From Globisporangium splendens (Eukaryota > Oomycota > Peronosporomycetes > Pythiales > Pythiaceae), in the NCBI GenBank assembly GCA_006386115.1, contig VFIW01000026.1:427553-491552 (forward strand): DNA of 64,000 bases. The letters are read 5' to 3'. Below the pieces are notes generated by a model. The model saw only the letters and a program-made list of their open reading frames with translations. It ran no database searches and was not told where the DNA came from. The translations under genes were made by a program, and so were the position numbers. Shown here in pieces: positions 21,802 through 34,300 of the stretch (the stretch's first letter is position 1; every line of letters starts with the position of its first letter).

Positions 21802-22785
21802 TTAGTCTTGTTTGGCGCCACTTGGTCCATGGCACAGTTGGTGCTGGTACACGATGAGATCGGGGATTCTGGAGATATCGCGGATGTAAAAGAACTGCGC
21901 GAGAGCGGTCTCCGTGATCAATGGAAACAGCCACGGCGAGGTCTACACGACGACATAGTATGTGGATTATAAGGATGCAAGACCAACAGTTTGTGCATGC
22001 ATATGCACGCACCTTGGTGACGAGACCGTGCCATGCGAGTCCAGTGAGCGCCCCCACGAGAGCGCCTACAACCACCTGCTCCTTCGAGTGGTACCCCAGT
22101 CGAATGCGCGAGACGCACACGACGACTGCGAGCACGGTGGCGCCAACGATCGTGAGACTCTGCTCCAGTCTCCGATGCGCATTGAATCTGTGTGTGATTC
22201 GTGAGGATGAGCATGATGTTGTGCATCAGACTTTGGAGATAAAAGAGAAGCTCTGTTTCTGTGTTTACGCACCGTTTCCACGTGTACGCGACGACGTACG
22301 CAGCAAAGAAAAAGATGAACTGCGAGTGCGCCGACGGCATCCCGGAGCCGCTCATGCGCGCGCCTTCGGGGCGGCTCTGCTGGATCGACCGCTTGAGGAT
22401 CTGGTTCACGACTTCATTCAGCAGCTGCATGCACGTGTCCAATGAGCGCACTGTGAGGGAATACGCAGATGCATAGCGCAGGCGTGCTCGCAATACAGAG
22501 AGCAGTATGGACTTACCTGCCCGATGAGCATCACGACGATGTCGAGGTCGCGCTGGAACACCACGAGGGTTGCGTACATGACCATGATGAACCTGCATTT
22601 GCCACGTCACCGCTGGTTAGAGACCCTCAAGCTCACTCTATGCGTCCCTTTTCACGTGCTACGTACACGGGGGAGAGCGTGAAGAGCGCCATGAGCGCGC
22701 CGAGGGGGTCCGCGGGGTCATACACGACCCACGTGAGCTCAAACTCCTTGAGCGTCGTCGTCGCTGTCGTCGCCGCCATAGTCAT
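21802..22785 (-). CDS. DOLPP1: Dolichyldiphosphatase (PAP2 family)
   Basis: Hydrolyses dolichyl diphosphate to dolichyl phosphate on the lumenal side of the ER, recycling the lipid carrier of N-glycosylation. Five exons: 22667-22785, 22517-22592, 22273-22424, 22013-22187 and 21802-21942, giving 220 aa, close to the family's usual length of about 240. All three PAP2 motifs are present: KRSIQQSRP (K-x6-RP, about 76-84), PSAH (95-98, where many relatives have PSSH or PSGH) and SRIRLGYHSKEQV (142-154). The sequence between them (LNEVVNQILK) and the end (FFYIRDISRIPDLI) match the eukaryotic dolichyldiphosphatase pattern. Several hydrophobic helices are present. The exon 3 start is fixed by frame to the CTG after GCATGCAG, not the earlier CACAG. 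The gene shares a 90-bp divergent promoter with BTAF1. Confidence 0.92.
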
Positions 22786-22875
22786 GTGTCTGAATTGTTT
22801 GCTTTATTGGTCGTTAAGTTCGCATCTGGTCGATGCGTTAAGTTCGGCTGCGTCATTTTGACAGTTGGCACTTCA
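22786..22875. promoter_or_regulatory. 90-bp bidirectional promoter, dolichyldiphosphatase / BTAF1
   Basis: Only 90 bp separate the two start codons, so both core promoters lie here. An 11-bp direct repeat CGTTAAGTTCG occurs at 22812-22822 and 22836-22846, 24 bp apart. A TCATTTTGACAG string near 22853 resembles the oomycete initiator (YTCAYTYY type) and lies about 20 bp upstream of the BTAF1 ATG. Confidence 0.6.
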
Positions 22876-25800
22876 ATGGTGGAAACAGCGCGGGCGAATG
22901 GCGCGCACGCCACGCGGCTCGAGAGCCTGCTCCACCTCGTACGAGGTACGAATTATACAGCGGTTGTGCACCAGGAGGACTTTGTGGTGCTAGTGTACTG
23001 TTGTGCGTCTATGCGTCGCGATTGCAGAAGGAAGCAGCGCGCAGATCCGCGAAAATGCGGCGGAAAGACTCGGCGAAGTCGCCCTTGAAGCTCCCGAGTA
23101 CTGCTACATCATCGTGCAGCACGTAAGTGGACGCAATGGAACGTCCAATTGGCTGAGTGCTCATTGCTAGCGTTGTCGTAGGTGCGGAAACTGGTGGTTG
23201 ACTCCGAGTGGGAGATCCGCGTCGCCGCCTCAAAATGCGTCGAAATGATCGCGCGGTCGCTGCGGAAGGAGCCAAAGCTGCTCGCACAAGGGTTTGCGAC
23301 TGCATCGTGTACGTAATCGATACACTGGCTCCAAGTTGGCAGTAGCTCATGCAAGCAAACGTGTGTCTGTTGCTGTAGTCGGCGGTCGCAAGGCAGCAGG
23401 ACCGGTGCTCAATTTCCAGACCGTCGAGATCCGCAAAGTCGTGCAAGAAGGCGCACCGTTGCTGCGCAGTGGTGGTGAGGTAAGTTTTTATGTGTTGTAC
23501 TCCTGCAAACTTGTTGCGCCTATCTGCCTTATTCGTGCTCATGGAGTTTGTATAATGCACCATTGTGAGTTTGCAGGAGTACCAATATGAGACCAATCTG
23601 AACGAAGACCAGCGGAAGCTCCACGCAATCAGGCAACGGCGACTGCTGCTGCAACGCATCTGCGGGACGTCGGATCCGATTTGGACCACACGCGAGGACT
23701 CACTGGCCAAGCAGATGCTCCCAAAGCTCAACATGGATCGTGAGTTATGCTTGAGTAGTTCGGCGATTATGGGTGCTCGAGAATTTATGCGGCTAACACC
23801 AACTATTCATTGATGCCGCAGATGTGAAGGATATTGCGGACGACATCGAGAAGGGTGAAGAACGCGCTCCGTCAATGGAGACAGCGCCACAGGAATCGTT
23901 GAAGCGCACGCGAGCGGGGGATTTACTGCCGACAACACGTTCGCAACGACGGAAACTGCCACAGGCGACTACATCAGCAATGGCTGCGGCAAATACTAGT
24001 AGTGTGGCGGCTGCAGCGCAACCAAAGAGTGAGAGCGAAGACGATGCATACCCTCCGATAATGACGCACTTGCACATTGTGGCAAACCTGCTCACGGATC
24101 TGTTCGAGTGCATTTTTGACGCCAAGTGGGAAGTTCGTCATGGCGCGCTGCTCTCGCTTCGTCAGATCCTTCTTGCGTCGCAGTTCATTGAATCGCTGAA
24201 TGCAAGTGGCGTATCCATTTCACATGAACGCAATGGCGGCGGCGTTGATTACATCGAAACGTGGCTTGAAGAATGTCTTGTTCGTTGCATTTGCGTCCTC
24301 GCACTCGACCAGTTTGTCGACTACTCGGCTGATGGTTCGGTGTCTCCAGTGCGAGAGATCTGTGCGCAAGTGTTTGGCATTCTTTTGGGAAGTTTACGCA
24401 GCGAGAAGCTCCTCGTCGCGTACCTGCAGATCCTGCGCACATTGTTTACCGGGTCTACGTGGCACGCCTGCCACGGAGGGCTCTTGGGGTTGAAGTATCT
24501 CGCGCAAGCGCATCGGTCGCACGCATCGACACTGGTTCCACTGTTCTTTAACGATGTCGTGGACGCATTCGAGCATCGACAAGAAGAAGAAGAAGTGATG
24601 GTGCTCGCATCAGACATGCTTGGCGAGTTTGCCATGTACCTCGAGCGGATCCCCCACAGTCAACTTCAAAAGACAGCTGAGCTATTGTGGAAAGCGCTGG
24701 CCGAGCACGCGAACGCTGGCCTAGTTCCTGCGAGCACGGTTTGCGCGCTGAGTGCGTGGTACAATCATCAACCACTGCTATCCACCCTCGAACAAAATCA
24801 AGGCTTTGCTGAGTGGACGTGGTTGAGTCTCCACCACATCGTTCCGATGATGCATCAGTCAACGCGGACAGTTCGCCTGAGCGCCTTGATCTGTGCTGGC
24901 GCGATGTTTCAGAGTGAACCTTCGTTGGACTCTCGTGCTGCCATCGCGTTCGTGCGGTACCTCCTACCGCATTTACTGCTTCAGTTGCTGCAAGATCAAG
25001 ACGAAAGTGTCCGATCGCATTTGCTTCAAGCATGGAAAATGGTTGTGGCGTGCTGCTCAAAGCATGGCGCGTTGGTGTCTGCTATTTCGGCAGAGCGACT
25101 TGACACCTGGGTCAATCTGCTCTGGTCCGTGGAGGGGATGAAACATCTGGACGCAGATTACGATGATCCTTCCAGCGAGAAGACAGATAGAAAGTTAAAG
25201 CAAGCAGCCTTTTTGATGACAAGGAGTATGGAAGAAGGCAATTCTGCTGCACGGGTTGCCTATGCCGACGCCATCGGGTATTTGGGGTTTCAGCTACCGT
25301 TGACTTCGCCGTTTGTCGGCGCAATGACTCAAAAGCTGCTCGTGAGTGTGCAGTCACTCTCTGGTGAGCGTCAATGCGGTGCTCTTCTTGCAATTGCTCG
25401 TTGGGCTTTCTATGAGAACAACGAAAGCAACGACACAAAGGAGCGCGAGGGAACAGCTAGACTCCAGAACCTCGTAGATGCACTTGGACCCGTGCTCGAG
25501 TCAATGTCAAAGCAGGATTGGATGGCGCGCTTCTCACAAGTCCCTGGAACCAGGAGCCCAGTGTTGTATTCGGAGCAAGCTGGATTGTTGAAGCGAATTC
25601 GAATCATGGAGGCAAGAATCGTTGATATTTTCGCTGCCAGTGGCATCGTTTGCGAGTCTACGCCCCAGGTGGCGTCTTCGTCGTCTGCTGTAGATATGTC
25701 GCGAGCGATAGCAGAGCACGTCGCGTCGTTCCCGTACAATAAGTTATCGAACCAGCCAATGCAGTTTGAGCTAGCGCATTTCAAGCGACAAGATCTCTTC

Positions 25801-28689
25801 CTTGTGGACGAGTCAATCCAACAGAGTTTCGCGCGATTCTACCACCGAGTGCAAGGTCTTGGAACCTGTGCATTCTGTAACTTGCTCCCGATTCCCGAGA
25901 AGAAGAGTGGGTTCCTTGTGAAAGCGCTGATGGACTCGATCAAGCAGGAGGAGAATGCAGATTTTCAGCGGCTTTCGACACAGACCATCGCGCGATTTGT
26001 GGTATCGCAGGCTCATGTTCAGCGAAAGTGCGTCGCCAAAATTCTGTCGAACCTGTGCAACAGTGCCGTAGCATTGGTTTCTTCCGGTCCAAGTTCACAA
26101 GAGGACCCTGTGAGAGATCCTGCGTTATCGGAGCTTCTGCGAAAGACAGCGATTCGAGTTGGAGGGGCTGACAATGCGCTACGAGCCATTTGCGAAGCCG
26201 CCGGAGAAGATTTGTTTGTGACGTGTCCAGTATTGGAAGACATCATAGTCAAAACATGGACGTCCTCTCCGCTAGACGAAGTTGTCATGCAGCAGAGCAC
26301 GCGTTTGATTTGTACGCTTGTGCCCAGTATCCACATGAAAGCGTATGCGAAGTGCTTCGATTGGCTTCAGCGGTTGGCAATTCTCGCGTTGCAGTCATTT
26401 CAAGTCAGGAAAACTCAAGAGGCGGTCGCGAATGCGATCACGAGCATTTGTGTGCATGCAAAAACTCATCAAGAAGCCGCCATGTTGGTTCTTTTCCAGC
26501 ATTGTTTCACTGTCTTCAGTGGAGGCAGCAGTCAGGCAACGAAGGACGAGCTGTTTGGGGCAATGCTGGTGCTGAATCGAATTGTTGGTGGTTTGAAAGC
26601 CGATGTGACGCCGTATATCCCAAGTCTGGTGCACTTTTCGATGAAGTCCATGTCCACACAAGATGCGGATGTTCGCTCGTTGGCGGCCAGAGCATTTGCT
26701 GACCTCGTGCCACTGATCCCTCTACAGATGGATCTTCAGGTTTCTTCTTCTGGCATAGAGCAAGAAAATGGCGTGGAATCTGGATCATTGCAAGATATTG
26801 TCGGGCAGAATCAAGTGTCGCGAGAATTTTTGGAAAATCTGCTCGAAGGAAAAGCGGTGAAGCATGTTGCTGTTGATACGCTTCTCTCTGGCGGCGTCGC
26901 GCTTCGTTCGTACCAGCAGCATGGAGTCGACTGGCTGTCGTTTCTGGTTGAGAACAATCTTCACGGCATTCTAGCGGACGACATGGGGCTCGGCAAGACC
27001 TTGCAGACTCTCGCTACGATCGCAGCTTCGTCTCAACAGAAACGAGAAGGTAAAGAGCAGTCGAGTGCTGCAATTTGCTTGGTTGTGTGTCCTCCAGTGG
27101 TGGCCCACCATTGGATTACCGAAGCGGAAAATCGACTCCCTGATACGTTTTCTCACATTATCGACTACTCGGTGTCATCTGTCGAGCGAAAAAGTCTACG
27201 TGAAGAGATCAAGCCGAGTAGAGTGATATACCAAAGTACGCTCGTGATCACGACGTACTCGATCCTTCGAACAGACATTGGCTTTCTCAAGCAGTTCGAG
27301 TACTCTTTCGTCGTCTTGGACGAAGCGCATTTGATTCGGAACCCGACCACGTCGCTATTTGCGGCGGTTCAACAGCTACGTGCACTGCATCGATTGGCAT
27401 TAAGTGGCACTCCACTGCAGAACAACGTCGCAGACCTGTGGTCACTATTTGAGTTCTTGATGCCGGGGTACTTGGGCGAGTTCACACTCTTTCGGAAGGA
27501 GTATGTGCTCCCGATCTCGAAATCACGGGAACGCAATGCGACACCAAAGCAGAAGGAGACGGCCGCGCTTGCAATCACACGGTTGCATCAGAAAGTGCTC
27601 CCATTTATTCTGCGGCGCACGAAGAGCGAAGTGCTGAAAGAGCTTCCACCCAAGATCATCACGAATGAGGTTGTTGCTATGACGCCACTCCAGAAGAAGC
27701 TATATACTCTGGTGACCACACCAAGCTCCGCTCTGGAAGAGTCCGTGCCACGAAACAATGAGAAGAAGCCACTGGCTAGTGTGGTCTCGAATCTACACTT
27801 ACTGCGAAAGATTTGTGTGCATCCTGCGCTTGCAGCGAACGACGACAGCATTTCCCGAAAGTTGACAGCAAAGGAGAAGAAATCGCTTTTAGAATGGAAC
27901 AGTTCCGGGAAAATGGTCGGGTTGCACGATTTGCTGGTCGAGTCTTGCAATCTCGGGCGCCAGAGTGACGACGTCGAAGGAGGAGAGAGCGATGATGACT
28001 TCCATGTAGCGCAGCATCGCTGCTTAGTGTTTGGCCATCTCAAGGAAACGCTGGATCTGATTGAGCAGATGCTCAAGAAAATGTTGCCGCGAGTATCGTA
28101 TCGACGACTCGATGGTCGGACGCCGCAGAACCGGCGTGCGGAAATCGTCGAGCAATTCAACGACGACCCGTCCATTGACATCCTACTTCTCACGACGGCG
28201 GTCGGTGGCCTCGGTTTGACACTGACGGGAGCCGACACGGTCATCTTCATGGAACATTCGTGGAATCCGTTTGTGGATATGCAAGCGATGGATCGCGCGC
28301 ACCGGATCGGCCAAAAGCGAACGGTGAGGGTCTTCCGATTGATCACGAAAGAATCGTTAGAAGAACACATCATGGACTTGCAGGCGTTCAAGGAGCGCGT
28401 GGCAACCACGGTGGTAGCCGAAAGTGATCCGCAAGTGAGCATGAACGCGAACACGAAGGAGGTGCTGAATCTCCTGCAGAGTTCGTCTTCGATCGCCAAG
28501 ATGCAAGAACAAGCAAATGCTGCGTCGAGAGACGCGAAGAAGAAGAGTAAGGACTGTGCCGGATCAATGCTTCCTCAAGGTGTCCAGGAGCTCTTGGGCC
28601 AACTTGGTGATCTCTGGGACGAATCGCAGTACGACTCGTTGTCGTTTCCAGACATGCAAGGAGCAAACGAGCTACCACGTTCAAGCTAA
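22876..28689 (+). CDS. BTAF1: TATA-binding-protein-associated Snf2 ATPase (BTAF1/Mot1)
   Basis: Nuclear ATPase that uses ATP to strip TBP from DNA and redistribute it among promoters. Six exons: 22876-22945, 23028-23122, 23182-23308, 23379-23479, 23577-23739 and 23822-28689, giving 1,807 aa, near the family's 1,850-1,900. The small 5' exons encode the N-terminal HEAT repeats that grip TBP (RENAAERLGEVAL; WEIRVAASKCVEMIARSL), and HEAT-type repeats continue to about residue 1,170. The Snf2 core shows motif I DDMGLGKT (about 1240), motif II DEAH (about 1351), motif III SGTPLQNN and, in the second lobe, DRAHRIGQKRTVRVFRLI. Split codons across all introns join in frame, and acceptors follow CTAAC-type branch sites where checked. 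It converges on PUS10, with 100 bp between stops. Confidence 0.95.
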
Positions 28690-28790
28690 ACAAACATATT
28701 GACAAATATGTAAGCAGTATAAAAGATAGAACGAACAAGAGAAGAAGAAAAAACTCTATTTAATAAGCGTGCGAGCAAAACGCAGCGCGA

Positions 28791-30965
28791 TCACGCGACA
28801 TCGAGAAGGTTTTCGACATCCAGTTGCAAGATATCGGCGTCGCAACCCTGTAAAACAAAATGACACACAAACACGCATGTAAGTTTACAAAACAAGAAAA
28901 AGGAAGGCACTAGCCCCCAACCAGGTGATAACGCAACGCACCAAGATGGAGGACACGTTAGGTACCGTTCGTCCACGGTCTCCGTGCACAAACTCTTTCA
29001 CGTAAGTACCAGCGGACGTCGTCAGGCGAAGGAGCATGTAGTGTTTGTTCAGCACTTCGCATTTCGCATTGTGGATGACCTTGGGACGCGTCATCAGCGT
29101 TCGACGGTGCAGAACGCGAATTGGAGTCTCCTGTTGGATCGCCAGGTCGTGGATCGTATCCAGTTTAGCGACTGCTTCGGACGTCAATTCACGCTCGGAC
29201 CACACGACGCAGCTAATGGACAGGGGAAAGAATGAGGCAAGCACGGTGTAGCAACAGCAAGAAAGCGACATTGTCTGAACGCACCAGTAGGTTTTCTTCT
29301 TGGAATCGGCACCGGCTTGCAGTCCTGCGAAGTACTCTTTGGTGGACGCCTTGGTCTCACGGATCTCCACAGCGTTCTCGTTCGCCGCGTTCACTGCGTC
29401 CTGGATCTGCTGGTACTCCTCTTGGGTCAGATTCGCCTTCTTCGCGTCAATGATCTCAAGAATGAACGGGCGACCGTTGCCAAGCATGCGCACATCGACG
29501 TCTTCGCGTCCCGCCGTGTGAAATTTGTAGCTCGCGCCTCGAAAGAACGGCAGCGCGATGTCACCAATGCACTCTTCCACTGAGGATTCACCCATGCGCA
29601 CGCCATCCAGCACCCATGGAGATTGGCTTAATCCACGCTTGAATTTCAGATAACGACCTTGGAGGTACACGGGGTCTCTCTCGAACACAAGCTCAGCCGT
29701 GGGCTCCGTTTGAAGCAGCGTGGGAGGACACTGCAAGATGGTAAGAAATCGCCATGTTAGCGAGATGCCAGTAGTGCATCAAGACATCACAAGCATAATG
29801 TTTCAACTGCATATGCACCAACTTTAATCGTCGATGGCATCGCTGTCAGGGCTCCTAACGCGCGGTTGACGGCGCCAAACCCATCGAGGATTGGCGCAGG
29901 TCCACGCCGGCGCTTTCGTGCATTCTCAAGCGTTTGCTAAGGCATTGGCAAGCAAAAACGATTTGGTTTTCGCTCTCATCATTAGTAAACTTTTATCATC
30001 AGTCACCGTAAACATTTACCTTGATCGCAGGGATCTGCTTCACTTCTTCCGCCGATTCGTCGTGATTGATGTTCACGAGCACAGCGAAGCTGCTCGCGTT
30101 CGTGCACGTTGCGTTGCCAAACGATTTGGAGATTTCATCGGTGATGAGCGACTGGAAAATAACAGACGAGCATGTTGGTCCATTTGCACCATTAGAAAGG
30201 GAATGGATGAAGTTCGCCATTGGTCATACCTTGAGGGTGTCCTTGAGGTCGAACGGGTTCTTTCTCGGGAAATTGTCGACAGTCTCGCGAAGGTGCTGCA
30301 AGAGCGAGTACTCGCGAAGAAGCACGACGCTCGGCAACTTGATGTTGAGCGCGAACGTCGTCGCATCATATTTGCTACAGGCAGATTACGCGCAAAGGTG
30401 CACACCCATCGTTAAGTTTTTGATTAAACGCGCATGCCACAGGTACTGTCACAGAGAACGCGACGCCATCGTGCCTTTCTTGAGCCTTGCGACGGACATC
30501 GTCAAGCAGCCCATCGCGGAACTTTCCATTCAGTACACCCACGCAGCACGAACAGACTACAGAAAACAACCATGCGATAAGTTCAGACCTGTTCGAGCGC
30601 ATCCACGTACGCCAGCAGCTACGCACCTCCGCTTGGCACCCTGACATCATCATCCGAGAGCCCCGTCGCGTTGGATTCCTTCTGGAAGTGGCGGACGGCG
30701 TCAAACAGCTTGTCGTCCGAATGGCTGGATCCCATGCAACATCGGTTAGACGAGCCCAATGTACCTATCCACTCACTCTCAGCCCACAGGCATGGTCTAC
30801 GTACGCGTACACTTCCGCATCGCTGACGTCCGCGAAGCGCAGACAGCAGCGCACGCACACTCCGGCTCGCTGCGCCGCCGCGTACCCCTCGGCCGGGAGC
30901 TTCGCGTCGCGGATCACCTGCAGCAGCAGCTCCATTCTCGAGCTGTTGTTGCCAATTGCGTTCAT
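28791..30965 (-). CDS. PUS10: tRNA pseudouridine synthase Pus10
   Basis: Isomerises uridines in the tRNA T-loop (positions 54/55 in known relatives). Nine exons on the minus strand: 30805-30965, 30627-30724, 30430-30556, 30230-30374, 30020-30151, 29823-29924, 29285-29730, 28942-29212 and 28791-28847, giving 512 aa (human enzyme about 530). The N-terminal part has CxxC pairs (CVRC and CSCC) fitting the zinc-binding THUMP-containing module. The catalytic block GREDVDVRMLGNGRPF (about 329-344) contains the family's catalytic Asp. VLHRRTLMTRPKVIH and AGTYVKEFVHGDRGRTVPN follow, then the closing DILQLDVENL. The donor of intron 3 (GTTTAA) and that of intron 6 (GTTGG) are weak, so those two joins are the least certain. 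It is divergent from the SH3/LIM gene. Confidence 0.93.
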
Positions 30966-31301
30966 ATTCCAGCCAACCAGCCAGTCAACCAACCGAGACT
31001 CAGACACCGACTCAGATCAAAATAACTCAGACTCAGACAAAATGAATCAGGTCCGACTGAGTCGGCTGTGGCCACGTTGTAGCGTTACGTACAGTGGCAC
31101 TGTCTGAGTGTTCGGGTTGCCGAATGAGGGATTCCAACGATGGATGGAACTGGACACTGCAGCAGGTTTCCGACGCAACGTGGAAGGTTGCCGAATCGGA
31201 AACGTTGCGTTCTGAGGGGGATTTGATCGCGCCAGATAGGTTCTGGTCCAGTTTATCAACAGGGAGATAAGCAAGACGCCGCACAAGCAGATCTCACCAA
31301 G
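30966..31301. promoter_or_regulatory. Bidirectional promoter region, PUS10 / SH3-LIM gene
   Basis: 336 bp between divergent start codons. ACTCAGA occurs four times (near 30998, 31010, 31025 and 31031), followed by the inverted-type GACTGAGTCGG at about 31054. These resemble bZIP half-sites (TGASTCA-like), but no factor can be assigned from sequence alone. Confidence 0.5.
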
Positions 31302-34300
31302 ATGCCGTCGATTTGCTCCAAGTACGCGCGCGCTCTCCCTCTCTGCGTGTGTGTGTGTGTGTGTGTGGTGGGATTGACGGCCGTTTATGCGCGGACGGAT
31401 GGGTTTGCGTGTCTTGATTAGGTGCGGCGAGTTTGGCGACGACGACGTGTGCGCCAAGTGCGGCGAGAAAGTGGTACGCGGCTCCCTCGCTCCCTTGGTT
31501 CTGGCGGAAACGCGCGTCGCGCGGGTGCTAATTCATTGCTGTTTTATAATTCACTTATTCACTGACGGCAGGTCGCGACGAGCGTGAACAACAACATGTG
31601 GAAGAACCAGGCCAAAGGCTCGAGTGCGCCGGCGCCGCCGCTGCCACAGAGTGTCGGCGCTATCCCGAGCGCGTTTGTCGGCGCGGCGCGCTTGGCGCAA
31701 GAGATGGGGTGCGTGTCTGTGCACCTTATGAAGAAGAGGGTGTCTTACAGTCTTGTGTTGATGATTATGCGCTTTGCCTGTCTTGTTTTGCAGCACGGCG
31801 TCAGTTCGCCAACCACCACCCGTGAAGAAGGAAAAAGCGACCGCGCTGTACAATTTCATCCCCCAGGTGCGGGTCTGAATGCGCAAAGCGAGTCTGGATG
31901 CGGACACATGAGGTTGAACACACATATGTGCGTGCGCGTTGCTATGAACAGGACCCTCAAGTGCAGATCAAATTGACCAAGGGCGATGAGGTGGAAGTGG
32001 TTCGCAAGGACGCTGACGGCTGGTGGTTTATTGAGAAAGACGACGACAAAGGGTTGGTCCCAGGTTCGTACTTGAAACTGCACCACCCGGTCATCGCCAA
32101 CATCCCGGACGCGGCGATCTTGGCTGCGCGCGAGGCATCGAACCAGCGTCTAATGCAAATGTCGACGACGCGCACGTCTCTGGGCAGCTCTCGGGGGTCG
32201 GAAGACTCGTTGCGACTTGACGGACTCTCGTTCGACGATCCGTCGAACCCGCAGGCGCCAAAGGGACCAGCGTCCGTGGACGCCAAGGCCAGCGACGTCG
32301 ACCTGAAGCCCACGGTGCGCAAATTGCGCAAGTGCTTTGCGTGTAAAGAGACCATTCTCGGCAAGACGAAATCGGCCAAGGACGAGATTTTCCACGAAAT
32401 CGTGAGTGTCACACCCTTGTGTTGTTCTTCATCGCGTTTTGAAAATGATCGAATACTGATTTGTTGCATGTCTGTCTGTCTGCTAGTGTCTGCTGTGCCC
32501 TGGATGCCGCGCACAGATCGAGGAAGACGAAGACTTCACCGTGATCAAAAAGAAAGCGTTTCACGCAGATTGCGCGAAAGAAGTCAAGCATTGCCGCGTG
32601 TGCGATAAGGTGCGAACAATGCTTTTTTTTTCATTGCGAGCTGTGCTTTGCGGTATACAGCGTATTGATTCACGCGAACGGGTTTCGTTGTTTTTTTTTG
32701 CAACGTGTTGTTTGCTTGCATAGGAAATTCTTGGCCGCGTGTACAAAGCAGGCGACGGCTCGTTCCATCGACTCTGTATGATCTGCTCTCAGTGCAACCA
32801 GCAGGCAGATGAAGGTTGGCACTGGAGCGTTTGTCTGTTTGTAAATCTATTGACTGGTGCTGTGCTAATAATTATCGCAAATAATCTCACTTGCTTGGCA
32901 GGCGCCAAGTTTGAGGATGAAGTGCTGGTTTGCAAACCGTGCGTTGAAGCGAAAGGTACACGATGCTATTGTGGATGATACGGTGGGTCGTACAAACCAT
33001 GGGGTTTATACTTTTTGTAAATGCTTTGTGGGTGCTGCAGAGAAAAAAGAACGAGAGGAACGAGAAGCGAGAGAAGCCGCTGAGCGTGCTGCAGCGAAAC
33101 TCAAGGCGGAGCAGGAAGCAGCCGAGGCTGCCGCGCGTGCTTTGCTAGCGGAAAAAGAGCGTAAGATCGCTGAGGAGGCTGCCCGTGCGAAGAAAGAGCA
33201 AGAGGAGCGTGAGGCGAAGGCTGCGAAAGAAGCGAAAGAAGCGGAAGAAGCGAGATTAGCGGAGGAAGCACGGCTAGCGAAAGAAGTGCAGGAAGCCGAA
33301 GCTGCTGCTCGTGCGAATCGGTATATTCGTGGAGCAAGCACCGCTAGCCTGGACCAATTTGATCTCGGTGCGTTTTCAGGCGATACCGCGGGACAAGAAC
33401 GGATGTCCGAGATTTCGGATTTTGGTTCGGAGTTCGGAAGCGAGTACTCGTTTATGAACAACAACCGCGACTCGCTTCGTCTCTCGCAGGTGCTTGACCT
33501 TGAAACAATCGATGCGCTTACCAACGGAGCAGGACGCGGTAGCCGAGGTAGCCGCGCTGACCGCCTTTCGACGTTGTCCGATTTCAGCACCGTGTCTGAC
33601 CGCGCGTCGGAGGTGAAAAACGATCGACAAATGCATCCTCCCGTTCAGGAAGAGCATGGTGATTACTTGTCGGACGAAGACGGAGAGCAGGAAATGTGCG
33701 GAGGCTGTGGGCATGTTCTGGAAGGAGAGGCTATTGGAGCGTTGAACCGCTACTTCCACTACGAGGTGCGTCAAACTCGAGCTTTTAGCTTTTATATATA
33801 TTACCTTGTGTTCCATTGCGCTGACACGAAAATGTTTGTGTGTGGTATGGTTGTGGCGGGCTCAAATAGTGCTTCAAATGCAGTCACTGCCGCCGAGTTA
33901 TCGCTGAGGATGACGGATATGCCGAGAAAGACAACCAGGTACGAAGAGCAGTGTTGCATTTGAGCAGCGCTTTCATGCATGTGATCTCAACGACTGGTGG
34001 TGTTTGTATGTGTAGGCTTTCCATCAGCAATGCTACCAAGAGAAGTTTGGCAAGAAATGCTGCCGATGCACCCAGGTATGTGTTTTTGTTTGCTTTTGTC
34101 AGATTTCGCTTTGCGGCGCAGGAAAGAGCAATTCTCACTCCGCTGTGTGTGCTCTACTACAGACTCTGAAGGGAAAAGTGGTCAAAGCCCTTGATAGTTT
34201 GTACCACCCAGGCTGCTTTGTGTGCTTCCAATGCAGCTCGTCTCTCTCTGGTAAGCAGCCAAATTTTTGTTGATGGGAACTGAAATTGAGCTGACTTTTT

